From Emiliania huxleyi CCMP1516 (Eukaryota; Haptophyta; Isochrysidales; Noelaerhabdaceae): DNA of 64,000 bases. Below are positions 35,646 through 44,250 of this stretch, piece after piece. The notes beneath the pieces were generated by a model. That model saw nothing but the letters and a program-made list of their open reading frames with translations. It was not told the origin of the DNA and searched no databases. Positions within the stretch are counted from its first letter, which is position 1; the number at the start of each line of letters is the position of its first letter. The stretch spans positions 1 to 64,000 of the forward strand of contig NW_005198244.1 in the NCBI RefSeq assembly GCF_000372725.1, written 5' to 3'. Made by a program: the position numbers and the translations under genes.

Positions 35646-38591
35646 ATGGACGCCCCCGATTCAGCCGCTGGCAGCAGCGGCTCCTCCGGCGGCGACAGCA
35701 GCGGCGCCGCCAGTAGCACCTTGCGAGAGCTCGTCGGCTTCGCCGCCTTTTGCCTGCTGCCGCTCTATGTCGCAGGCTCGCTGCTTTACCCGATGCGAGT
35801 GAGGGCGCTAGCGCTGCCGCGCCGTCTCTTCGCGTGCTCCTTCTCGCTGTCGCTGTGCCTCCTCCTCCTCGTCCTGCTCGACGTCGGCGAGCTCCTCTCC
35901 GCCACAACGGTGACACTTCTCCGAGTTGCCGCCAAGTCCGCCTCGCTCAAACATCTCGCACCTCTGCCCATGAACGTTGCCGCGCTGCCCACACCTTTTG
36001 CGTACCCACGGCTGAACGATAGCCTCCCTGTGCCTGTCCACGCGCCGCCACGCCCACGCGACGACCCTCGAGACCTCGCGATCTGACGCGTCCACGGCGC
36101 GCCTCTCTGACAGCGCGCCGCGCTGTGGCGAGCCTCTCTTCTAGCGCACCTCTCCCTGCTCGTGCTCTGGCTGCCGCTCGCGCAGATCGCGCTGCTGCTG
36201 CGGCGAACCACCGGCGTCTCCGTCTCCCGCGCCGTGCGCCTCGCCGCCCCTGCTCTCCACCCCACTCCCAACTGACTCACCAGCCAACAATTCACCGCCC
36301 TGCTGACTGCCTCTTCTAGCCTCCTCTTCAGGTGCGCCTCGCCGCCCCTGCTCTCCACCCCACTCCTCCCAACTGACTCACCAGCCAACAATTCACCGCC
36401 CTGCTGACTGCCTCTTCTAGCCTCCTCTTCAGGTGCGCCTCGCCGCCCCTGCTCTCCACCCCACTCCCAACGGACTCACCAGCCAACAATTCACCGCCCT
36501 GCTGACTGCCTCTTCTAGCCTCCTCTTCAGGTGCGCCTCGCCGCCCTGTCCGCCGACCGATGCGCACGGGCGCCTCCCGTCACACAGCGGGCGGTGTGTG
36601 GACAGGTCGGCCTCGCCGCCCCTCCTCTGCTCGCCTGGCTGTACGCCTTTTACCGCATCGGGGACCCCTTTCCGGCGAGCGAGTCAGGAGCAGTTCTCAG
36701 CCCTTCCTTTCACAGACCGGCGCAGCAGACACGCACTCCTCGAGCAGCCTTCAGACACAGAGACAGACACAGAGACAAGTACCGGACGCCCCGCACCACC
36801 TCGGAGCAGCCTCGCACACCCACGGCCGCAGCTTCCCTTCTCTCTCCACGCTCCTGCTGCCCTCTCGGACGTGTCTCAGCCGCGGCGAGATCTCGGCTGA
36901 ACCTCGGCGCAATCTCGGCTGTATCTCGCAGGTGGACGACAGCGCCGTCGTCGCCTCTGACTCCCTCTCCGCCGTCCTGCACCTCTGCCTCAACCGAGCC
37001 GGCGCAGAGACAGCCGAGAGAGGCAGCCGAGAGGCAGCCGAGGTGCAGCCGAGGTACAGCCGAGGTGCAGCTACAGCCGAGGTACAGCCGAGGTACAGCC
37101 GAGGTGCAGCCGAGGTACAGCCGAGAGGCAGCCGAGGTACAGCCGAGGTACAGCCGAGGTGCAGCCGAGGTGCAGCCGAGGTGCAGCCGAGGTACGGCCG
37201 AGGTGCAGCCGAGGTGCAGCCGAGATACAGCCATGATGTGGCCGAGACGCAACCGAGAGACAGACAGAGAGAGACAGAGACAGAGAGAGAGAGGGAGAGG
37301 GAGAGGGCGAGAGAGAGAGAGAGAGAGAGGAGAGATAGAGACAGAGACAGAGACAGAGAGAGAGAGAGAGAGACAGAGAGAGACAGAGACAGAGAGAGAG
37401 AGAGAGAGACGCCCACGACACGCCCACGACACGTCCACGACACGTCCACGACACGTCCACACGACACGTCCCGCTGCCAGGCATCATCGGCGTCGCCGTC
37501 ACCGCGGTGATGTCTGGCACCGGCGCCGTCTCTGCGCCCGCCGCAGCCCTCTCCCGCAAGCTGAGGCCGGTGGGGGAGGCGGAGCTGCGCGCGACGGAGC
37601 GAGCGCTGCTGGCGGCGCTGCACACGCTGCTGCAGGGCAGCCACTTCCTAGACACTCCCTAGACACTCCCTAGACACTTCCCAGACACTCCCTAGACACT
37701 TCCTACTCTGCACCCGCTGCTGCAGGGCACCCGCCCCCCCGGTGTGATCCCGCCGGTGTGATGCGGGCGGCACCTCCCTCCCTGACTGACTGGCTTCTGA
37801 CTGACCGGGTCTCCTCCAGGCAACCGCCACCTCGCTGTCATGCGGAGCAGGCCTCTCTCGGAGCTATCTCGGCTCTATCTCCCACGCAGGAGATTCGAGA
37901 CACCTCGGCACATCTCGGCACACCTCGGCTACACCTCGACACATCTCGGCTACACCTCGGCACATCTCGGCACATCTCGGCTACACCTCGGCACATCTCG
38001 GCACATCTCGGCACATCTCGGCACATCTCGACAGGTCGCTGAGTCCCCCGTCGCCGAGGGGCAGAGGAGGCGGAGGCGACGCAGGCGGGGCTTCGTTAAA
38101 GGAATCATTCATCAGTAACGAGATGATTCATCATTCACGAGAGGAGGCGACGCAGGCGGGGCTTCGTTCGCAGACGCACTCGGTTGCACCGCGGCTCACG
38201 TGACGGGCCTCTGCTTCTCCTCGAGCAATCTCGGGCAATCTCGTGCGACCTCGCGTGATCTCGTCAGGTGATGGGCTTCTACTTCTTCTCGAGCGTGCTG
38301 CTCGTGCGTGCGTCCCTCCCGTCGCGCCACCGGGGCGGGATCGAGTCTGCGGTGGGTGGGCTGGGCTTCGCCTTCCTGCACCACTGGTTCGACACGCTCT
38401 TCCTCAGCTCGGCCGCACTCACCGCCGCGAGCCTCGTCGCCTCCGCCACTCTCTTCTCGCACCGCCGCCGGCTCCGGCTCGACGTGGGCAGCTCGCAGAA
38501 GGTCTCGGGCGAAAGGCAGCGCCGCGCCGCGCCTTTTGCACCGCGCCCCGGCGAGAGGTCGGCGAGAGGCCGGCGAGGCTGTCGGTGTTAG
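35646..38591 (+). CDS. GPR89/Golgi pH regulator-like membrane protein
   Basis: The start is ATG 35646. The first exon has membrane helices LVGFAAFCLLPLYVAGSLLY and LFACSFSLSLCLLLLVLLD. Exon ~36113-36229 adds LLAHLSLLVLWLPLAQIALL. Exon 36606 onward has PLLAWLYAFYRIGDPFPA, matching the family's W...F/Y...GDPFP motif. Exons 36932-37001 and 37481-37640 join to RAGIIGVAVTAVMSGTGAVS and LRATERALLAALHTLLQG, matching the RVGVIGV...LSGFGAV and ERRLLQTMD blocks. The last exons (38035-38084, 38156-38199, 38268-38591) give VMGFYFFSSVLLVRASLPSR and LGFAFLHHWFDTLFLSSAAL, the C-terminal signature. GPR89 proteins are anion-channel or G-protein-like regulators in Golgi/ER membranes. The central part, with two further helices, was not found between 37640 and 38035, a region full of minisatellite. 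It may be missing, collapsed or unrecognised. Confidence 0.82.
36230..36605 (+). repeat. Tandemly triplicated intron unit
   Basis: Three copies of a ~102-bp unit, each starting GTGCGCCTCGCCGCCCCTGC and ending GCCTCCTCTTCAG. A fourth GTGCGCCTCGCCGCC and a final GTGTGTGGACAG precede exon GTCGGCCTCGCCGCC. Every unit has its own GT start and AG end, with a copy of the exon start at each boundary. Splicing from 36230 to 36605 restores SRAVGLAAPPLLAW. Confidence 0.93.
37002..37480 (+). repeat. Large repeat-filled intron
   Basis: GC-AG intron between LNRAG and IIGVAV. It holds ~20 units of CAGCCGAGGTA/GCAGCCGAGGT (37010-37240), a long GAGAGACAGAGA-type purine tract (37255-37410) and GACACGTCCAC repeats (37420-37470). 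It ends CGCTGCCAG. Confidence 0.9.
37900..38034 (+). repeat. ACATCTCGGC minisatellite
   Basis: About 12 units of CACATCTCGG and CTACACCTCGG lie upstream of the exon at 38035, and the last unit ends CTCGACAG as the 3' splice site. Confidence 0.93.
38085..38155 (+). repeat. AT-rich spacer intron with exon duplication
   Basis: GC-AG intron starting GCGGGGCTTCGTT, identical to the next exon start. The sequence before it, GGAGGCGACGCAG, is also repeated just before the acceptor. The spacer has AAAGGAATCATTCATCAG and GATGATTCATCATTCACG. Confidence 0.93.
38200..38267 (+). repeat. Intron with 27-bp diverged exon copy
   Basis: GT-AG intron starting GTGACGGGCCTCTGCTTCTC; the exon starts GTGATGGGCTTCTACTTCTT. 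It continues with ATCTCGGGCA repeats and ends CTCGTCAG. Confidence 0.9.
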
Positions 38592-39501
38592 GCAGCGCCA
38601 CGCCGCCCTCGCAGCGCGAGAGCGAGCCGCCGCCGCCGCCGCGTTGGGCAGGTCTTGTTCACAACTGGGCAGCTCCTGTTCACACCTCGGCAAGCCCGGT
38701 TCGAGCTCGACGGCTGTTAAGGCTGCCAGCCGGCCAGGCACTCCCCTCGCGACCCCGAGATGGCGCGAGATGGCTCGAGATGACGCGAGATTGCCCGCCG
38801 GCCAGGCACCCCCTCGCGGCCCGCGTCGGTTGCACCGCCGCCCGTCTCTACCTCGCCAACGGCGGCGACAGCGACAGCGGGCTTCTCGGGCGGGGGAGGC
38901 GCCGTCTCGCGGCTTCGCTGCGGCGTCGCGAGATCGGCCGAGATGAGATGAGATGAGCCGAGATGGTCCGAGGCTGTAGGTGCCGCCTCGCCCGCCTCGC
39001 GCGGCATCAGCCCCGCCTCCTCCAACGGCAACCTCTCCGACCCCGCCCCCTCCGAGCACCCCTCCCTCTCGGCGGCTGCCGACGCCGCCGCAGCGCAGAG
39101 GCCGAGGGAGGGGGCGCGGGCCGAGCACCCGCCGACCGCTCTTCCGTTGGGGATGCGGCAGCGCAGGGCGGCGGCGGCGGGAGGGAGGGGAGTGGTGCGA
39201 GGGCCCCGCCCCGCCTCGCCCGCCGCAGGCCTCGCCGCCAGCAGCGCCTCCCCGCCCCGCTCGGCCGCCTCTCCGGCGCAGCTGCCGGCGCTGCTGCCGC
39301 TCGGAGGAGGAGGCGCGGGGGAGGAGGAGGCGATCATTCGCAGCCTTCTCTTTGGTGCACAACCCCCTCCTCTCTCCTTTAGGCGCGGAGACGCAGGAGG
39401 CGATCGCGGCGACGATGGCGGCCGCCAGCGCCGCCGCCGCGCGAGGGCCGCGCGCTCTCGTCGAGTACGTCGCGCTGCTGGACGCGCAGGGGATGCTGTG
39501 A
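38592..39501 (+). other. Possible further exons, gene unresolved
   Basis: Plus-strand frames with coding-like composition (SPASSNGNLSDPAPSEHPSL; GGGGAGEEE then AIAATMAAASAAAARGPRAL, ending VEYVALLDAQGML and a stop near 39501). An intron at about 39331-39391 begins GCGATCATTCGC before exon GCGATCGCGGCG, the window's usual pattern. These could be a C-terminal extension of the GPR89-like gene or part of a separate gene. CTGTTCACA introner-like pieces occur at 38650-38690. Confidence 0.35.
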
Positions 39502-39639
39502 CGAGCGGGCGGTCGAGCACGGTGTTAGTATTATATCGGTGGAGGCGGGAGACGCGTTGTCCGTGTCTCTCGTCTTTTTCCTTGCTTTTGAGTCAGAGTC
39601 TTTTAAGCTCGTTTATGAGAGAATTGAGAGCATCTGCAT

Positions 39640-40115
39640 GTGTGGTCCATGGACTTCATGTGGAGGCTGGAGCGAGGCGCGGGCGCGCCGACCGGGCGTG
39701 CCCCGGCGCTGTGCACCTGTGAACCCCCGGACACGACACATCGCCCCGCGTCCCGGCGTCCCCCGCGAGACAACCGTCCGAGAAATATCGCGTGCCTCGC
39801 CGGCCCGGCGAGTTTGCTAGAGGCGGAGCAGCGTGCTCTAGTACGGCTTTAGTCTCAAACGTCGCGTGCCCTGTCGCCTGTTTGTGTTGTTCCTGCTCTT
39901 GTTTGTGCCCGTGGCACCTTGGGTGCTGGGGGGCGACGGACGGGGGGGGGGGACGTTGCCGCGAGTGGCGTAGTGCCGTACGCTTACTCGTGATGTGTGG
40001 CAGCCCAGCTGGCTGAGTGTCTCGTGAGCTTGTGTGTGTCTGTGTGTCGCTCGTGCGTGTCGTCATCATCTGTCTCGCGTCCATCCATACCGGGCGCTGG
40101 TGTCCAGGTCCGAGC
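39640..40115 (+). repeat. Dispersed repeat R, copy 1
   Basis: It shares a colinear series of blocks with 49545-49925: TTGCTAGAGGC, GTGTGGCAGCC then AGCTGGCTG, TGTGTCTGTGTGTCGCTCGT, GCGTGTCGTCATCATCTGTC, CCATACCG and GGTGTCCAG. Copy 3 (53795-53950) has the last half. It lies directly before the RNase H-bearing frame. Confidence 0.85.
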
Positions 40116-41441
40116 TAAGCAGCGCCCGTCGAACACTGACAAGCGCCGCCGGGGAGGCGCGCGTCGCGCTCCTGGCCGGCGGGCGCGTCGGACGGGACAT
40201 CCTGCGAATGCCGGCGTACCGGATCCCGCCCCTGACCGGGGTCGGCGAGGGCGGGGACGCAGAGACGCTCGCAGGCCTCTACGAATGGGCGGCGGAGTGC
40301 GAGGGGATTGCCATGCGGCCGCCTCCCGAGGACCTGGTCCCCCGCCCGCCCATTCGTATGAAAAAGGCACGCAAGGATCCGGTACACCGACGTGGCCTTC
40401 ACCGACGGGAGTCTGCAACCGGCAACAAGGGAGGAGCCTGCCCGAGTTGCGTTTGGGATATACGCGACAGGGACGGGCTTTCGTGGGGCGGATGTGCACG
40501 GGGGCGCGCTTCCGTCGGGTGCCACAGTGCAGGACGCGGAGACCACGGCGGTGTATGCGTACCTGGCCAGGACGGTGCGCCGCGCCCGCGGGCGGGATGC
40601 CAAGGTAAGGGCTCTTGTTCTGGTGGACTCCAGCAGTACCCTCGTCATGATAGAGGCGGCGAGAAGGGCGCGATCACTGCGGGCTCTGCGAACAATGCAC
40701 CGGCGGCAGCTGCTCGAGCGGATTGTTGAACTCTGCAACGACCGCGCCGAGCGAGTGGAATTCATGTGGGTCCGAGCGCACCGGGGGGTGTACGGCAATC
40801 ACTATGCGGACACCATCGCCAATGCGTACCTCGCCACGCAGCCGAGGGACCTGCAGCAGCTGGTGGAGGAATACAGCGGAGGGCTCCATGATCAGAGGGG
40901 AACGAGGGTGTTCTACCAGGTTCCCAAGCGCGGAGAGCGAGGCCGGGTGTGGCAGGCGTACCCGGGGGACCGCAACCCACTGAGGATGAGCCGCTCCAGA
41001 CTAGCGGCATGGTCGACACGCAGGCTGGCTGGCGAGACCTCGGGCAGCCCATGCCACACAGGAGTGGACAGCTTCCCAGTCATGGACTGGGACGCGATCT
41101 GCGAGGGCGCGCCGGGCAGCGTGTGGGCCGCGCTCGCAAGGGCGCCGGAGAGGTGGCGGGGGTCCTCTGGCGGGGCCAGAAGGGCCACGGTCACCGGAGC
41201 GATCATGATGGTGCGCGCCAACATGATGGGGCTGCCTGCCGACTACTGTAGTAGCGATGCGGCCGCCGACAAGGAGGAGTGCTCGGCCTGCGCGACGGTC
41301 GATCGCACGGATCTGAGGCTGGCGCTGAGGTCCGTCTGGAGCCTCGGGACCCGAGGGGACCCCTCCGTGGCGACAGAAGATGCACTTTGGGGGCAAGACG
41401 ATTACCGTGGGATCATACGGAAAGCTGAAAATTGGCAATGA
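40116..41441 (+). mobile_element. Retrotransposon fragment with RNase H domain (probably non-LTR)
   Basis: The frame 40392-41441 opens with VAFTDGSLQP-type RNase H strand 1 (here MAFTDGSLQPATREEPARVA). It continues DAETTAVYAYLARTVRRARG, ALVLVDSSSTLVMIEAARRA and FMWVRAHRGVYGNHYADTIA, giving the D...E...D...H/D spacing of a type I RNase H. About 190 residues of uncharacterised C-terminal sequence follow, ending with a Cys pair (EECSACATV). No reverse transcriptase is seen, so the copy is a fragment. The absence of LTRs and the C-terminal layout suggest a LINE-type element (inference). Confidence 0.6.
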
Positions 41442-41467
41442 AATCGGTGGGTTTAGCGATAAGCACG

Positions 41468-43443
41468 TCACGTTATGGGAGACGATCCGTTGCTTCGACT
41501 GTGATCATCAAAATACTTCACTTCATCACCTTCACGTCCATGTCCGCGCCAGCAGCGCCCGAAGCTGGGGCAACATTGTAAGTCCGGGGGGCAGGTTGGT
41601 CGTGGATAACCTTCTTGGCAGGGGTAGACGTTGGGGTCGGTGGCGTCGGGGATGCCGTCGCTGTCCGTGTCGACGGTGCCCTCCTCGGCGTCGGGGATGC
41701 TATCGCCGTCCGAGTCGGGGTCGGTGGCGTCGGGGATGCCGTCACTGTCCGAATCGCCCGTGCCCTCCTCGGCGTCGGGGATGCCATCGCCATCCGAGTC
41801 GGGGTCGTTGGCGTCGGGGATGCCGTCGCTGTCCGAATCGCCCGTGCCCTCCTCGGCGTCGGGGGAGCCGTCGCTGTTACAATCCACCTCGGACAAGCGC
41901 CGCGCGGGGTGGCCGAACGCAGCCTCGGCCCCCGGTCCGCCGCCCTTGTCGTCACCGTCATCCACCGTCGAGGCCTCGCCGGCGGCAAGAAGCCCCCCGG
42001 CGGCCGGCCTCTTGCTGTAGAAGCGAGAAAAGGCAAACGCGACCGAATCGCCAGAAGGCAGCTCATAGTCCTTGGCGGCGCCCTCGATGGCGCCCTCAGC
42101 CATCGCCGATGTGCGGAAGCGCCCCTCGGTGGGGTAAAGGTCGCGCTTGCCATTGCGCGGCCCGGACGACGAGAAGCTCTGCCCGACGAGGCCTGCGAGA
42201 CGCCATTTCAAGTGGGAGAGGGGGGGGGGGGGTGATGGGACCGAAGAAAACGCTGAGCGATGAATGTGCCAGGCGTGTGTGCGAAGCACGCGTCACGGAT
42301 GGGCAGGCCGCAAGCGGTGGCAGTGCGGCGACGCGAGGGGCTAGGCGCGAGGGGCTCGGCGCGCCGTGCGTCTGCCCGAGCGTGACTGGCGCAGTGGCGC
42401 GAAGGGAGAGGTCGATGCGGTGCTCTGGGCCCGCGATGCGGCCGTAGACGTGATTGCCCCGCGCAGTCGCCTGCCACTCTGGGGTGGTGAAGGTGGCGCT
42501 GGCGTGCTTCGTCTCGACGATGAGGGTGCCGCAGGAGTAGGACCGGCCTGGGCCCAAGAAGAAGTTGCGCTCGCCGCAGAGGCCGGTGATCATGTTTTTC
42601 CCTGTGTTGAACTCGCTACGGGACAACATGCACAACATGCACATGCAACCATACATGTGCATGGACATGTCAGCGGGGCTGCCTCGGACTAATCCCCTCT
42701 GAGAGCGCGCACTTGAGCTCGTTGGCGCGGAAGACTGCGTGGACGAGCTCGCCCTCCTTTCGCCCCTTTGCGATGAAGTGCGCCTCGGTGATGAAGGAGC
42801 CGTCCACAGTCAGCCTGCCGTCGTGGAGCGTGAAGGTGGCATCCTGCGAGGGGCAGAGCGGCTGGGTGAAGCCTACTGGAGCTTCATTCGCGGCCATGGA
42901 CCTCAGCGCAAACCTCAGTCTTGATGTTGATGGCAAAGAACGGGGAGCTGTGGAAGCAGTACATCAGCCTGCGTGGGGCAAGCAGCACATCACCCTGCGA
43001 GCATGCGGGCAGCGGGGCGAAGGGTTGATCACGCGGCGATCACACCCGCTGCGACCGCGAAAGTCGGCGCGCCCCCCGCGAGCGAACGACAGGTGCGGAT
43101 CTTTGATGCCCTCGACAACGGCATCACAATCAACTGCCTCGGTGCGTCGTCGTATTTCGCGCCCGGTCGCTTTGAGTTGACCGAGTTCTGTAGCCTGGGC
43201 CGCCAACTGCTTCTTCAGCGCCCTGGCCTCCGCCGCCCGGGCCGCAGCCCGCTGCTCCATCTTTGACTCCATCTCCAACATCTTAGCGTTCATGCGTTCA
43301 ATAATCTGCGCAGCCTGCGCGGCCTTCTCGACCTCGGCAGCTAGTTGCAAGCGCGAGATGTCCGAGACCTTGTCATCTCCCCGCACCAAACAATGAGAGG
43401 CAAGGCCGATGAACAGCACCCACAAGGGTGCTCTGCCTCGCAT
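41468..43443 (-). CDS. Secreted coiled-coil protein with thrombospondin type-3 repeats
   Basis: The minus-strand start MRGRAPLWVLFIGLASHCLV is a clear signal peptide. A coiled coil follows (LAAEVEKAAQAAQIIERMNA, KMLEMESKMEQRAAARAAEA). Later exons carry beta-rich segments FHSSPFFAINIKTEVCAEVH, DATFTLHDGRLTVDGSFITE, AHFIAKGRKEGELVHAVFRA and LIVETKHASATFTTPEWQAT. The last exon has about five calcium-binding TSP3-like repeats (DSDSDGIPDANDPDSDGDGI, PDAEEGTGDSDSDGIPD) followed by a Cys-rich tail (YPCQEGYPRPTCPPDLQCCP). Exon joins near 42300, 42600 and 42900 were not fixed. The product should be extracellular or cell-surface and bind calcium; a role in adhesion or scale/mineral handling is speculation. 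The stop is at 41468. Confidence 0.7.
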
Positions 43444-44250
43444 GACGCCCCGAGTCGGGCGATCGCCACGAATCGATGCGACGTCTCCGACGGACCAGGC
43501 TTATGAAGTTCGATTATTGCTTTCTGCGGGGAACTTGAGCACTGGATAGGGTCGGTTCCGCATGGTACGGGACCCCTCGATCGTCTCGCCCACCCTCACT
43601 GGGGTGTTCATGGGGGGGGGTCATAACAAACACGGTACAGGATCGAGGTGCACGCTGCTGAAGCAGTGTCGTCCCCCCTCTCCCCGACGGCGATGGCGGT
43701 GTGACCGATCGAGCTACAAGAGGAGCTTGTTCAGCAGGATCCGGGATTAGTCTGATGCACTGCCTCACTGGGTCTGAGACCACCGAGACGCACCCATCAC
43801 CGTCTCGGATTCATGTGGGATCGAACCACTCCGGGATGGGCAAGCCCATCATTCATTATGAGTCGTCGTGCAACATCTGCACAGGTGTACCGCCGACGCA
43901 TCCTGAGCGAACTTCCACACACTTTGATGCGCCAAAGCACTTGGAGCACTTGGAGTGCAGTCATTATTGATTGATTGATGGGAAGGCGAAACACAGTCCG
44001 ACCAACGACTGGGACACCAACGCGGTATGGGTGGACGCTAGTCATTAACCGCACATCCAGGGCCGGGGACGCAGCAACCTTTTCTTTTTTTGAGAGCGCC
44101 TTCGTTGTTAATAGTACAAACCCAATGGTCCCTTGCGAGCGGTCCGTCGTTGCAGTCGCACACACTCACACGCCACGCCGCACCGCGCGCCCACCCGCTG
44201 CCCTGGCGCGAGAAGAGTTCTTTCACGAACTGCCGCGCGAAGGTGAGCAA
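43444..44250. other. Intergenic region upstream of WD40 gene
   Basis: No gene supported. It includes GCACTTGGAGCACTTGGAGT (43938) and ACATCCAGGGCCGGGG (44051), shared with about 5310-5355, and the inverted copy of the 27228 repeat at 44090-44215. Confidence 0.5.
44090..44215 (-). repeat. Dispersed ~125-bp repeat, inverted copy
   Basis: Reverse complement of 27228-27352 with small differences (for example AGCGCCTTCGTTGTTAATAG and CAATGGTCCCTTGCGAGCGG). It ends about 35 bp before the WD40 gene start. Confidence 0.9.

Noticed and set aside
36560-37673. Arg/Glu-rich frames over the GAGAGACAGA tract
   Set aside because: Purine-repeat artefacts inside the large intron of the GPR89-like gene.
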